From assembly GCF_000011305.1 (NCBI RefSeq), contig NC_004369.1, positions 806,001-870,000 on the forward strand: a DNA stretch of 64,000 nt, written 5' to 3'. Made by a program: the position numbers and the translations under genes. Below the pieces are notes generated by a model. The model was not told the origin of the DNA. It saw nothing but the letters and a program-made list of their open reading frames with translations, and did no database searches. The first letter of the stretch is position 1. Each line of letters opens with the position of its first letter. This document shows positions 35,198 to 45,386 of the stretch, one piece after another. The stretch comes from Corynebacterium efficiens YS-314. Lineage in GTDB: Bacteria > Actinomycetota > Actinomycetes > Mycobacteriales > Mycobacteriaceae.

Positions 35198-38100
35198 ATG
35201 TCGGAGTATCAACCTTTCATTCCCCAGGATCCCCGCGTCCGTCTGGTGCCGGCGCGCGCCCGCGTGACACCCCGCACGTGGTCCGGGCCGTCGCGGGAGC
35301 TTATCGACGCAGGGACATCCACCTGGCGGGTCACAGGCGTGGCCGGATCCGGTGTCAGCTCGCTCGTGATCGACACCGTCGTCGAACGCATCCGTCAGGG
35401 ATGGGATCCCTCCTCCATCCTCATCGTGGCCGCCTCGAAGGAGGCGGCCTCACGGTTGCGTCGGGAGTTGTCGGAACTGGTCTCGGACCTGGACTATGTC
35501 TCGGAGGGCCCGATGGTGCGCTCCGTCCACTCCCTGGCCTTCGCCCTCATCCGTGATTCCTGCGATGAGGATGTCCGTCTGATCACCGGTGCGGAACAGG
35601 ATGCGGTGGTGCGTGAACTGTTGCGTGGCCATGCCGATGATGACCGTGGGGTCTGGCCCCCCGAACAGCGTGAGGGCCTGCGCATGGTCGGGTTCGCCCG
35701 GCAGCTGCGTGACTTCCTGCTGCGTGCCGTGGAACGCGGGGTGGGGCCCGATGATCTGGTGCGTTACGGCCAGCAGTACAACCGCCCCGCCTGGGTGTCC
35801 GCCGGTGAGTTCCTGCGGGAGTACCAGCAGATCATGCGCTTGGCAGGCTCCCACAGCTATTCCGCCTCCGAGCTGGTCACCGGTGCGCTGGCCTGCGGGG
35901 ATCCCCGTACCACCTACCGCGGTGTGTTCGTCGATGATGCCCAGCATCTCGATCCGAAGTCCGCGGAACTGATCACCAGATTCATTCCCGCAGCCGAGTT
36001 GGCCGTCATCGCCGGTGACCCGGAGCAGTCGGTGTTCCACTTCCGTGGCGCCAACCCGGATTTCCTCCTCGACTTCGAGGCGAACCGCTCGATCCATCTG
36101 GGTGAGGGGCGGAGGACGCCGTTGATAAGCATCGCGGTCACCGAGACCGCCTCCGCCCACAATGACCTGCTCGCCGACACGGTTCGCCGGGCGCACCTGC
36201 TCGACGGGGTGGACTGGTCGGATATTGCCGTGATCGTGCGCTCCGCCGGCATGATCGCACCCGTGCGACGCGTGCTGCTCGCTGCCGGTGTGCCGGTGCA
36301 CATCAGCCCGACCGATGTGGTGCTCTCGGAGCAGCGCATCGTCGCGGCGATGATCCTGGGCCTGCGTGCCCTGACCGAAGAGCTCACCCCCCTGGAGCTG
36401 GAGGATCTGCTGCTCGGCCCGATCGGTGGTGCCGACCCGGTGACGCTGCGCCGACTCCTGCGTGGTCTGCGGCAGGCCGAGATGCGTGCCGACGGCCACC
36501 GCCGCGCCATCGAGGTCCTGCGCGGGCTGTTGAACACCGATGCCGATGAGGAGCTGCTCGCCTTCCTCACCGACCGTGAACTCGAACTGCTGGAACGGGT
36601 GCGTTCCGTGCTGCGCGCCGGGCGTGAGGCCATGGCCGGGGGCAGCACCGAGGAGATCCTGTGGGCTGTCTGGGAGGCCACGGGACTGTCCAGCCATCTC
36701 TCGGCGGTCAGTCTCCGCGGTGGAGCTGCCGGTTCCCAGGCGGACCGTGACCTGGATGCGATCATGGCGCTGTTCGACGCCGCCGGTGACTATGTGGAGC
36801 GCTATCCCACCGCGGGCATCCGGTCCTTCATCGTCCACATCTCGGAGCAGGAACTGCCCACCGGTGTGCGCGAACGTCGGGGTGTGTCACCCGAGGCGGT
36901 CACCGTCACCACCGCTCATGCCACCACGGGCCGGGAATGGCGTCATGTCATCGTCGCGGAGGTCCAGGAGGGCAGCTGGCCATCGCTGGGGGAGACCGGC
37001 ACCCTCCTCGGCCAGGAGGAACTGATCGACCTGCTCGACGAGAACATCGATCCGGACACGATCATCTCCCGGTCCGTGGACCGCCTGGCGGAGGAACGCC
37101 GACTGTTCCATGTGGCCACCTCCCGTGCCTGCGACCAGCTGCTGGTCACCGCCGTGAACACCCCCGATTCCGATGAGGTGCGGGAACCCTCACGATTCCT
37201 GGAGGAACTCGCTGAGGCCCACAGGGTGGAAATCACCCACATCGAGGGCCCGGGGGAGACGCCGCTGGCCGAACCGGAGGTGCTCGGACACCGACTGCTG
37301 TCGGTCCCGGCGCTGGTTGCCGAGCTGCGCCGGGTGGTCACCGATCCCGGGGAGCTGGGTTCCCGACGCCGTCAGGCGGCCCGGCAGCTCAACCGTCTGG
37401 CCGGGGCCGGGATCCCCGGTGCCGACCCGGACACCTGGCTGGCCCTGCGTGAGCCCTCCACCACCGCGGAACTGATCCCCGAGGGACGGGTGTGGTTGTC
37501 CCCGTCACGCATCGAGGCGCTGATGAACTGCCCGCTGCGGGCCTCCCTCGACCGCCTGGACAGTGAGGATGAGACACCCATCGCGATGCTGCGCGGCACC
37601 CTGGTCCACGCCTTCGCCGAGGCTGTTGCCCGCGGTGCCGACCCGGAACGCGCCGGGGAGATGGTCACCGAGGCATACATGGACCTGGCGAATGTGCCCA
37701 GCTGGTCCCGGGAGACCACCGAACAGGACTTCCGCCGCACCATCACCCGGACCCACACCTGGCTGCAGACCTCCCGCGTCACCTTCGACCTGGTCGGCAC
37801 CGAGATGGAGGTGGAGGTCGGCATCTCCACCGAGGTGGGTATCCGGGGACGGATGGACCGCCTGGAGCGTAACCACGCTGGCGAGCTCGTCATCGTCGAC
37901 CTCAAGACCGGACGGCAGGCCGCCGTCCAGAAGGACATGGGCGAGCATGCCCAGCTGGCCTCCTACCAGCTCGCCCTGTCCCGCGGTGTCCTCCACGGCG
38001 ACCGCGTGGAGGACCCGGCTCCGGGTGAGACACCGGAACCCGTCGGCGGTGGTGTGCTGGTCTACCCCGCGCATGACGCCAAGGGCATCACCACCCGTGA

Positions 38101-38272
38101 CCAGGCCGCGAAGACACCGGAGGAACTGGATGAGCTGGCGGCCCTGCTGCCCGAACTCGCCCACCTGCGGCGTGGCCCCAACCTGCTGGCCCGGGTCAAC
38201 CCAACCTGCGGCAACTGCCCCGTCAAGAGCCTGTGCCCAGTACAACCGGAAGGACGCCTCATCCATGGTTAG
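35198..38272 (+). CDS. adnA: AdnA-like helicase/nuclease subunit
   Basis: 1024 residues. The AdnAB complex resects double-strand breaks in actinobacteria. N-terminal UvrD-like motor is degenerate: Walker A reads GVAGSGVSS, without the GKT lysine and threonine, and Walker B reads VDDAQHL rather than DExx. The C-terminal RecB-type nuclease is intact: GRMDRLE, VIVDLKTGRQA and QLASYQLAL, with an iron-sulfur cluster set of one upstream Cys (MNCPL) and CGNCPVKSLC near the end. Thus the subunit likely contributes nuclease and structure rather than translocation. The start of adnB overlaps its end by 8 bases. Confidence 0.9.
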   Translation: MSEYQPFIPQDPRVRLVPARARVTPRTWSGPSRELIDAGTSTWRVTGVAGSGVSSLVIDTVVERIRQGWDPSSILIVAASKEAASRLRRELSELVSDLDYVSEGPMVRSVHSLAFALIRDSCDEDVRLITGAEQDAVVRELLRGHADDDRGVWPPEQREGLRMVGFARQLRDFLLRAVERGVGPDDLVRYGQQYNRPAWVSAGEFLREYQQIMRLAGSHSYSASELVTGALACGDPRTTYRGVFVDDAQHLDPKSAELITRFIPAAELAVIAGDPEQSVFHFRGANPDFLLDFEANRSIHLGEGRRTPLISIAVTETASAHNDLLADTVRRAHLLDGVDWSDIAVIVRSAGMIAPVRRVLLAAGVPVHISPTDVVLSEQRIVAAMILGLRALTEELTPLELEDLLLGPIGGADPVTLRRLLRGLRQAEMRADGHRRAIEVLRGLLNTDADEELLAFLTDRELELLERVRSVLRAGREAMAGGSTEEILWAVWEATGLSSHLSAVSLRGGAAGSQADRDLDAIMALFDAAGDYVERYPTAGIRSFIVHISEQELPTGVRERRGVSPEAVTVTTAHATTGREWRHVIVAEVQEGSWPSLGETGTLLGQEELIDLLDENIDPDTIISRSVDRLAEERRLFHVATSRACDQLLVTAVNTPDSDEVREPSRFLEELAEAHRVEITHIEGPGETPLAEPEVLGHRLLSVPALVAELRRVVTDPGELGSRRRQAARQLNRLAGAGIPGADPDTWLALREPSTTAELIPEGRVWLSPSRIEALMNCPLRASLDRLDSEDETPIAMLRGTLVHAFAEAVARGADPERAGEMVTEAYMDLANVPSWSRETTEQDFRRTITRTHTWLQTSRVTFDLVGTEMEVEVGISTEVGIRGRMDRLERNHAGELVIVDLKTGRQAAVQKDMGEHAQLASYQLALSRGVLHGDRVEDPAPGETPEPVGGGVLVYPAHDAKGITTRDQAAKTPEELDELAALLPELAHLRRGPNLLARVNPTCGNCPVKSLCPVQPEGRLIHG

Positions 38273-41200
38273 GACATCAACCCGGGTTTCCCCGGTGCTT
38301 CTGTCGAAGATGCTCGGGCAGGAACACGCACCCACCGCACAGCAGGCCGCGATCATCGGCGCGGAACCAGGGCCCCTGCTTGTGGTCGCCGGTGCCGGCG
38401 CGGGCAAGACCGAGACGATGGCCGCCCGCGTGGTGTGGCTGGTGGCCAATGGTTTCGCCGCCCCCGACCAGGTGCTGGGACTGACCTTCACCCGCAAGGC
38501 CGCACAGCAGCTCTCGCAGCGTATCCGCCAGCGCCTGGAGACCCTCGCCGGCATCCCCACCCTGCGTGACCTCGACCCCTCCGGTGGGATTGCACGCAGC
38601 CTGCAGGCGATCACCCCGACGGTGTCCACCTATGACTCCTACGCCGGAAGCCTCCTCCGTGAATACGGGCTGCTGCTGCCGGTGGAACCCTCGGCGCGGC
38701 TGATCACCCAGACCGAGCTCTACCACATCGCCCGACAGGTGGTGGACAACTACCGCGGTGAGCTCACGGCCACCCAGTCACCGGCAACAGTGACCGAATA
38801 CCTCCTGGACCTGGTCTCCGAGATGGACAACCACATGGTGACCCCGGATGAGATCAGGGAGGAATCCCAACCGTTCATCAACCTCTTCGAGGAACTGCCC
38901 ACCCACAACGGCAAGGACACACCCCTGCCACAGGAGATGGCGAGGTGGCGGGACACCCAGATCACCCGCCTGCAGTACCTGCCGCTGGTGGAGCAGCTCA
39001 AACAGGAACTCCACGACCGTGCGGTGATCACCTTCGGGGAACAGATGAGCAAGGCCGCACGCCTGGCCTCCCGGCACCCGCAGGTGGGGTATTCCCAGCG
39101 CCGTCGCTTCCGGGTGGTCATGCTCGATGAGTACCAGGACACCAGCCATTCGCAGCGGGTGCTGCTGCGCAGTCTGTTCGGTGGCACCGACCCGGGTCTG
39201 ACGGTCACGGCCGTGGGTGATCCGATGCAGGCCATCTACGGTTGGCGCGGTGCCACCGCGGCGAACCTGGAGAACTTCGTCGGTGACTTCCCGGTGATCT
39301 CCCTCGATGCCCGCACCGATGCCCCGAAGCGCGAACTGACCACCAGTTGGCGCAACCCGCCGGAGGTGTTGGAGCTGGCCAACGCGGTCTCCCGTGAGGT
39401 GCTCGGCCCCGCGGATGCCCCGACCCGGACGGTCCAGCCACTGGAACCACGCCCGGGTGCCCCGACCGGTGAGGTGCAGATCGGGTGGTTCGCCACCGCC
39501 CAGGAGGAACGGGCCTTCGTCGCCGATGAGTTGAAGAAGTACTGGGATGCCCGCAGCGAGAAATTCACCGCCGCGGTGCTGGTGCGTAAACGCCGCCATT
39601 CCGAGCCGATGGCCGCGGAACTGCGCGCCCGGGGCATCCCCGTGGAGATCGTCGGGTTATCCGGCCTGCTCGATGTTCCGGAGGTCGCCGACATGGTGGC
39701 GATCGCCACGATGCTGGTGCGCCCCCAGGACAACCGCGCGGCACTGCGGATCCTCGGCGGACCGCACGTGGGTCTGGGGATCGCGGATATCCAGGTGCTG
39801 CAGCGACGGGCAGCCAACCTCGCCGGACGCGTACGCCCGGGCAGCCCGAAGGAGAAGGAACCTCTGCCGGAGGAACCGCTGGAGCGGCTGGCCGCCCAGA
39901 TCGCAGACACCGTGCCCACGGAACCGGAGGAGATCGTCGGCCTGACCGATGCGGTCTCCGACCTGGGTGAGGCCACCAATTTCAGTTTGGAGGGGCTGCG
40001 CCGGCTGCGTCGTCTCGCCGCCCAGCTGCGTCATCTGCGCACCAACAGTCTCGGCCATTCCGTGGCCGATATCTTCGCCGACATCGAGGAGGTCTTCGGC
40101 ATCCGCACCGAGGTGCTCGCCCGCGAGAACCCCCGCGCGGACGGGGCGACTGGCACCGTGCACCTCGACCGGTTCGCCGATGAGGTCGCGGCCCATTCCA
40201 GTGTCAGCCTGCCGGAGCTGCTCGACTACTTCCAGCTGGCCCGCGACCAGGAGGACGGTCTGGAACCCGGTGAGGTGACGGTGCGCAGCGACCGCGTGCA
40301 GATCCTCACCGTCCACAAGGCCAAGGGACTGGAATGGGACATCGTCTCCGTCCTGCACGCCGATGCCAACACCTACGACGCGAAGGCCTTCACCTGGTTG
40401 AAGAACGTCAAACACATCCCCTCCAGCCTCCGGGGCGATGCTGGCGAGGGCTCACCCGAACTGGACACCTCCGGGGTGGAGAACCGCAGGGACCTCCAGG
40501 CCGCGGAGAAGGAGTACACCGCCGAGGTCAGAAGCAGCCTGGCGGAGGAGAACTCACGCCTGTTCTATGTGGGCATCACCCGCAGTGAACGCGCCCTGAT
40601 GGTGACCGGGTCGGCGATCGACGGCACCACCACCAGGGCCAAGGTGCCCTATGCCCACCTGGAGACCCTCAAGGCCACGGCACCGGATGCGGTGGTTACC
40701 TGGTGGGAAGGGGAGGAGGCGGACGTCGAGAAGCTCCCCGCCGAGGAGGCGATGTACCCCGCGGTGACCATCCCACCCGGGGTGGCCGAGGGCGCGGAGC
40801 TGGTGCGCGCCACCCCGTCGGACGCGTCCTTCGATGGCGGCATCGAGGAGCTGTGGGAACGCGAGGTGACGGTGCTTATCGACGAACACCGCCGCCTCCA
40901 ATCGCCCACCCTGGAGGTGGAGATCTCCCGCGAACTGACCGCCACCGACCTGGTCAACCTCAAGAACAACCCGGAACAGTTCGCCCGCCGACTGCGCCGA
41001 CCCGTCCCCTTCAAACCGAATACCTACGCCAAACGCGGCACCCAGTTCCACCAGTGGCTGGAGGACCGCTTCGGCGCGAGCGCCCTGCTCGACGAGGACC
41101 AGTTGCCCGGCATGGATGAGGAACTCTCCGAGCAGACCTTCGAGGAACTCCGCGCCGCCTTCCTGGAATCGCGGTGGGCGGACCGCACCCCGAACTACGT

Positions 41201-41513
41201 GGAGCATCCCTTCGAGGTGGTCATCGGCAGGCATGTCATCCGCGGCCGCATGGATGCCGTGTTCCACGAACCGGACGACACCTGGCTGGTCGTGGACTGG
41301 AAGACCGGCCAGACACCGAGGGGCGCGGAGATGGACGCCGCGATCATCCAGCTGGCGGTCTACCGCATCGCCTGGGCAAGCCTGCGTGGAATCGATCCGC
41401 AGCAGGTGCGCGGTGCGTTCCACTACGTCGCGCACAACCACACCTTCGAACCCGACCACCTGCCCGACGCCGGGGAACTCGCGCTACTTCTGGATGGGGC
41501 GCAGGGCCTATGA
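38265..41513 (+). CDS. adnB: AdnB-like helicase/nuclease subunit
   Basis: 1082 residues from ATG 38265, which lies within the end of adnA. Active UvrD-type motor: Walker A AGAGAGKTE, LTFTRKAAQQL, Walker B LDEYQDT, VGDPMQAIYGWRG, TVHKAKGLEWD and RLFYVGITRSERAL. The C-terminal RecB nuclease has GTQFHQWLE, GRMDAVF and VVDWKTGQTP followed by QLAVYRIAW. Unlike AdnA, no terminal cysteine cluster is seen. AdnB is expected to be the lead motor of the heterodimer. A longer frame extending upstream to 37563 is an out-of-frame extension over adnA and is not used. Confidence 0.92.
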   Translation: MVRTSTRVSPVLLSKMLGQEHAPTAQQAAIIGAEPGPLLVVAGAGAGKTETMAARVVWLVANGFAAPDQVLGLTFTRKAAQQLSQRIRQRLETLAGIPTLRDLDPSGGIARSLQAITPTVSTYDSYAGSLLREYGLLLPVEPSARLITQTELYHIARQVVDNYRGELTATQSPATVTEYLLDLVSEMDNHMVTPDEIREESQPFINLFEELPTHNGKDTPLPQEMARWRDTQITRLQYLPLVEQLKQELHDRAVITFGEQMSKAARLASRHPQVGYSQRRRFRVVMLDEYQDTSHSQRVLLRSLFGGTDPGLTVTAVGDPMQAIYGWRGATAANLENFVGDFPVISLDARTDAPKRELTTSWRNPPEVLELANAVSREVLGPADAPTRTVQPLEPRPGAPTGEVQIGWFATAQEERAFVADELKKYWDARSEKFTAAVLVRKRRHSEPMAAELRARGIPVEIVGLSGLLDVPEVADMVAIATMLVRPQDNRAALRILGGPHVGLGIADIQVLQRRAANLAGRVRPGSPKEKEPLPEEPLERLAAQIADTVPTEPEEIVGLTDAVSDLGEATNFSLEGLRRLRRLAAQLRHLRTNSLGHSVADIFADIEEVFGIRTEVLARENPRADGATGTVHLDRFADEVAAHSSVSLPELLDYFQLARDQEDGLEPGEVTVRSDRVQILTVHKAKGLEWDIVSVLHADANTYDAKAFTWLKNVKHIPSSLRGDAGEGSPELDTSGVENRRDLQAAEKEYTAEVRSSLAEENSRLFYVGITRSERALMVTGSAIDGTTTRAKVPYAHLETLKATAPDAVVTWWEGEEADVEKLPAEEAMYPAVTIPPGVAEGAELVRATPSDASFDGGIEELWEREVTVLIDEHRRLQSPTLEVEISRELTATDLVNLKNNPEQFARRLRRPVPFKPNTYAKRGTQFHQWLEDRFGASALLDEDQLPGMDEELSEQTFEELRAAFLESRWADRTPNYVEHPFEVVIGRHVIRGRMDAVFHEPDDTWLVVDWKTGQTPRGAEMDAAIIQLAVYRIAWASLRGIDPQQVRGAFHYVAHNHTFEPDHLPDAGELALLLDGAQGL

Positions 41514-41539
41514 TCTAGGGGAACGAAAGGACGTGGAGG

Positions 41540-42601
41540 ATGGGACGAAGTGCCAGGCGGGATGCCGAACTGTCGGGGCTGCCGGATCATGCGCTGCTGA
41601 GCATCATCCGTATCCCGGAGGCTGCCAAGATCAGCCCGTGGTGGCTCATGCTCCGGCGGGTGGCCTACGCCCTGCTGCTCACCCTCGTGGTCACCCTCAT
41701 CGTCTATTTCGACCGCGGTGGGTACTCGGAAGAGCTCACCTTTATTGATGCGTTGTACTATTCCACGGTGTCACTGACCACCGTGGGGTACGGCGACATC
41801 ACGCCTGTGACGCAGGAGGCGCGCCTGCTCAACGTCCTGGTCATCACCCCGTTCCGCATCGCGTTCCTCGTGCTGCTGGTCGGTACCACCCTGTCCGTGC
41901 TCACCGAGGAATCGCGCCGGGCCCTGCAGATCCAGCGTTGGAGGAAACGAATGCGCAATCACACCGTCGTGGTCGGTTATGGCACGAAGGGACGGTCCGC
42001 CGTGGCGGCCCTCAAGGCCGATGGGGTGCCGGCGAATCAGATCGTGGTCATCGACACCGACCAGGCCGCCCTCGACGCCGCCAGCAATGACGGCCTGGTC
42101 ACCGTCAGGGGGACCGCCACCAAGGCTGATGTGCTCCGGATCGCGGGTGTGCAGCGTGCCCGCGCGGTGGTGGTCGCCCCCAACCTCGATGACACCGCCG
42201 TGCTGGTCACCCTGTCGGTGCGGGAGATCGCACCCCGGGCGATGATCGTGGCGTCGGTGCGCGAATCGGAGAACCAGCACCTGCTGGAACAGTCCGGTGC
42301 GGATTCGGTGGTGATCTCCTCCGAGACCGCCGGCCGCATGCTGGGGCTTGCCACCGTGACCCCGTCGGTGGTGGAGATGATGGAGGATCTGCTCTCACCC
42401 GATGAGGGTTTCTCCGTGGCGGAACGTCCCGTCACCGAGGATGAGGTGGGGTCCAACCCACGTCACCTCGCCGACATCGTCCTGGGTGTGGTGCGTTCCG
42501 GTGAGCTCTACCGCATCGACTCACCCGAGGCGGAGACCGTGGAACCGGGGGATCGTCTGCTCTACATCCGCCGGGTGTTCAGTGAGGATGTGAAGAACTG
42601 A
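41540..42601 (+). CDS. cglK: Potassium channel with RCK/TrkA-N domain
   Basis: 353 residues. Two-helix channel: TM1 near 38-58 (RVAYALLLTLVVTLIVYF), pore with selectivity filter TTVGYGD near 79-85, and TM2 near 95-120. A cytoplasmic RCK domain follows with Rossmann motif GYGTKG and regulatory residues to the C-terminus. C. glutamicum has a characterised channel, CglK, of this architecture, and the mycobacterial counterpart Rv3200c has the same neighbours; the symbol is by analogy. Such channels set membrane potential and pH homeostasis. Its stop overlaps the start of the Nudix gene. Confidence 0.88.
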   Translation: MGRSARRDAELSGLPDHALLSIIRIPEAAKISPWWLMLRRVAYALLLTLVVTLIVYFDRGGYSEELTFIDALYYSTVSLTTVGYGDITPVTQEARLLNVLVITPFRIAFLVLLVGTTLSVLTEESRRALQIQRWRKRMRNHTVVVGYGTKGRSAVAALKADGVPANQIVVIDTDQAALDAASNDGLVTVRGTATKADVLRIAGVQRARAVVVAPNLDDTAVLVTLSVREIAPRAMIVASVRESENQHLLEQSGADSVVISSETAGRMLGLATVTPSVVEMMEDLLSPDEGFSVAERPVTEDEVGSNPRHLADIVLGVVRSGELYRIDSPEAETVEPGDRLLYIRRVFSEDVKN

Positions 42602-43320
42602 TGCAGATCCTGCCCGTGGGACCCCGTGATGAGATCCCCGTCCGTGGCGGTCGCCCCGTCTTCCTCAGCGATCATCCCGGGGAGCCGGTGTCCGTGGCGC
42701 CGGGGTTCTTCGCGGTCCGGGTCAGCAGCGGGGAGGTCCGCGACCTCGGCCGACTGGTCGCACCACGCGACCTGAACGACCGGCTTGTCGACGCCTCCGT
42801 CAGCCTCCTGCGCAACCGGGAGCGGGTCCGGTTCGACCCCTCCGACGGCAGTGAACTGCGGTACGGCGATGGGGGAGTGGCGTACGGCGCGAGTGGTCGT
42901 CCCCTCTATCCCCGCCTGGACCCCGCGGTCATCGGACTGGTGGAACTCGCAGGCGCCGACCGGCTCCTGCTGGGCATGAATGCCCAGCGTCGCAAATATT
43001 TCTCCCTGGTCGCCGGGTATGTCTCCCATGGTGAAAGCCTTGAGGAGGCGTTTGCGCGTGAGGTGTGGGAGGAAACCGGACGCCGGGTGGATGGCATCAC
43101 CTATGTGGGCAGTCAGCCGTGGCCGGTGTCGGGATCGCTCATGGTGGGCATGCGCGGAACCACCACGGATGAACACCCCCAGGCAGACACCGATGGTGAG
43201 CTCATCGAGGTGATCTGGGTCAGTGCCCGCGATATCCGCGACCGCCGGGTCCCCATCGCCCCACCCGGCTCCATTGCCCATGACATGATCCTGGCGTGGG
43301 CCGCCGGGAAGAACCAGTAG
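42601..43320 (+). CDS. nudC: NudC-like Nudix hydrolase lacking the zinc ribbon
   Basis: 239 residues. Nudix box GYVSHGESLEEAFAREVWEE plus TG is complete, followed by SQPWPVSGSLMVG, the NADH/NAD pyrophosphatase array (usually SQPWPFPxS). The middle retains PLYPRLDPAVIGLVE, but the four cysteines that normally precede it are absent: the segment FDPSDGSELRYGDGG has none. So the fold is NudC-type with a lost zinc ribbon. Expected reaction is cleavage of NAD(H), or removal of NAD caps from RNA, but loss of zinc could change substrate. ATG overlaps the channel stop. Confidence 0.87.
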   Translation: MQILPVGPRDEIPVRGGRPVFLSDHPGEPVSVAPGFFAVRVSSGEVRDLGRLVAPRDLNDRLVDASVSLLRNRERVRFDPSDGSELRYGDGGVAYGASGRPLYPRLDPAVIGLVELAGADRLLLGMNAQRRKYFSLVAGYVSHGESLEEAFAREVWEETGRRVDGITYVGSQPWPVSGSLMVGMRGTTTDEHPQADTDGELIEVIWVSARDIRDRRVPIAPPGSIAHDMILAWAAGKNQ

Positions 43321-43346
43321 TTTTCTCAAGAAGTGAAGGGGTATTT

Positions 43347-45380
43347 GTGATCAACCTGCAGGACCTCGACGAGGACCAGCGTATCGCCGCCACCGCACCG
43401 CGTGGACCGGTGTGCATCCTGGCGGGCGCCGGCACGGGTAAGACCCGCACCATCACCTACCGGATCGCCCACCTGATCGACCAGGGCTTTGTCAGCCCCA
43501 ACCGGGTGCTGGCGGTGACGTTCACCTCCCGGGCGGCAGGAGAGATGCGCCACCGACTCAGCCTCATGGGCATCGGTGGTGTGCAGGCCCGGACCTTCCA
43601 CGCGGCGGCGCGTAAACAACTGATGTACTTCTGGCCGCAGGTCGCCGGTGATCTGCGGTGGAAACTGCTGGATAATAAATTCCCCCTCGTCGGTCGTGCC
43701 GTGCGTGGTGCCCGTCTGGAATCCTCCACGGAGAAGGTCCGTGACATCCTCGGGGAGATCGAGTGGGCGAAGGCGTCGTTGATTGCGCCGGAGCAGTACC
43801 CGGAGAAGCTCGGCACCCGCACCCCGCCGGTGCCCGCGGAGAAGGTCGCTGATGTCTACGCCCGCTATGAGCAGATGAAAACCACCGGTGAGGGACTGCT
43901 CCTGGATTTCGATGACCTGCTCCTGCACACCGCCGGTGCCCTGGAGAACTCCCCGGCGGTGGCTGAGGAGTTCCGTGAGCAGTACCGCAGCTTCGTCGTC
44001 GATGAGTACCAGGATGTCACCCCGCTGCAGCAGCGGGTGCTGGAGGCCTGGCTGGGGGAGCGCGATGATCTGACCGTGGTCGGGGATGCCAACCAGACGA
44101 TCTACTCCTTCACCGGGGCCACCCCGCATTATCTGCTCAACTTCTCCCGGACGTATGAGAATGCGACCGTCGTCAAGCTCCAGCGTGACTACCGCTCCAC
44201 CCCGCAGGTGACCGATCTGGCCAACACCGTCATCGCCCAGGCCCGGGGCCGGGTCGCCGGCACCCGCCTGGAGCTGCAGGGCATGCGGGCCCCCGGCCCG
44301 GAACCTGAGTTCACCTCCTATGATGATGAACCGACCGAGGCCCGCGAGGTCGCCGGGAAGATCCTCACCCTGCTCGATCAGGGGGTGGCCGCCTCCGAGA
44401 TCGCCGTGCTCTACCGCATCAACGCGCAGTCCGCGGTGTTCGAACAGGCGCTGTCAGATGCCGGGATCGTCTACCAGGTGCGTGGCGGGGAGGGTTTCTT
44501 CACCCGCGCCGAGATCCGGCAGGCCCTGTCCCAGCTGGTGCGCGCAGCACAACGCGACGTCGACGAGACGGACCTGGTGCGACTGGTCCGCCGCACGCTT
44601 GTGCCCCTGGGCCTGTCGACGCAGGAACCCGAGGGCGCCCAGGAACGCGAACGCTGGCAGTCCCTCAACGCCCTGGTGGATCTCGTCGAGGAGCTGGTCA
44701 CCGCCACCCCGGACCTGGATTTCCAGGGCCTGCTGCGCAAACTCCACGAACGCCAGGAGGCCAAGCACCCACCCACCGTCGAGGGTGTCACCCTTGCCTC
44801 CCTGCACGCCGCCAAGGGCCTGGAGTGGGATGCGGTGTTCCTGGTGGGACTGGTGGATTCCACCCTGCCCATCAGCCATGCCATCAAGGCCGGCGACGAG
44901 GCCATCGAGGAGGAACGCCGCCTGTTCTACGTCGGTGTCACCCGCGCCCGCGAACACCTCTTCTGCTCCTGGGCCCTGTCCCGGCAGGAGGGTGGGCGCA
45001 AAACCCGCAAACGCACCCGCTTCCTCGACGGCATCGTCATCGACCCCGCCCCGGAGTCCGGCACCCCGCGCGGTAACCGGCCACGCAACTGCCGGGTGTG
45101 CGGCAACCCGCTGGACACCCCGGCGGAACGGGTCGTCGGCCGCTGCAACGCCTGCCCACCCCAGGCCGATGAGGGGGTCTTCGAAAGGCTGCGCACCTGG
45201 CGGAACACCACCGCGCAGAAGGAGAACGTCCCTGCCTATATTGTGTTCTCCAATGCCACGCTCATGGCGGTCGCCGAGCTCATGCCCACCAGTGACAATG
45301 AACTGCTCAACGTACCCGGCATCGGGCCGATGAAGGCGGAGAAATACGGTGATGAGATCCTGGAGATCCTCCGCGGCTGA
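43347..45380 (+). CDS. uvrD2: ATP-dependent DNA helicase UvrD2
   Basis: 677 residues from GTG 43347 (GAAGGGG upstream); a longer frame beginning at 43296 overlaps nudC. Superfamily 1 motor: Walker A AGAGTGKTRT, FTSRAAGEM, Walker B VDEYQDVTP, GDANQTIYSFTGA, SLHAAKGLEWD and RLFYVGVTRARE. A tetracysteine linker, C-x2-C-x14-C-x2-C, lies near residue 580, followed by an HRDC domain (VFSNATLMAVAELMP and NVPGIGPMKAEKYG). This layout matches mycobacterial UvrD2, an essential helicase whose tetracysteine motif is needed for unwinding. Confidence 0.95.
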   Translation: MINLQDLDEDQRIAATAPRGPVCILAGAGTGKTRTITYRIAHLIDQGFVSPNRVLAVTFTSRAAGEMRHRLSLMGIGGVQARTFHAAARKQLMYFWPQVAGDLRWKLLDNKFPLVGRAVRGARLESSTEKVRDILGEIEWAKASLIAPEQYPEKLGTRTPPVPAEKVADVYARYEQMKTTGEGLLLDFDDLLLHTAGALENSPAVAEEFREQYRSFVVDEYQDVTPLQQRVLEAWLGERDDLTVVGDANQTIYSFTGATPHYLLNFSRTYENATVVKLQRDYRSTPQVTDLANTVIAQARGRVAGTRLELQGMRAPGPEPEFTSYDDEPTEAREVAGKILTLLDQGVAASEIAVLYRINAQSAVFEQALSDAGIVYQVRGGEGFFTRAEIRQALSQLVRAAQRDVDETDLVRLVRRTLVPLGLSTQEPEGAQERERWQSLNALVDLVEELVTATPDLDFQGLLRKLHERQEAKHPPTVEGVTLASLHAAKGLEWDAVFLVGLVDSTLPISHAIKAGDEAIEEERRLFYVGVTRAREHLFCSWALSRQEGGRKTRKRTRFLDGIVIDPAPESGTPRGNRPRNCRVCGNPLDTPAERVVGRCNACPPQADEGVFERLRTWRNTTAQKENVPAYIVFSNATLMAVAELMPTSDNELLNVPGIGPMKAEKYGDEILEILRG

Positions 45381-45386
45381 TGCGTG

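Noticed and set aside
37563..38264. N-terminal extension of adnB across the end of adnA
   Set aside because: Would overlap adnA by 700 bases in another frame with Arg/Pro/Ser-rich sequence; the ATG at 38265 gives the normal AdnB start before the helicase domain.
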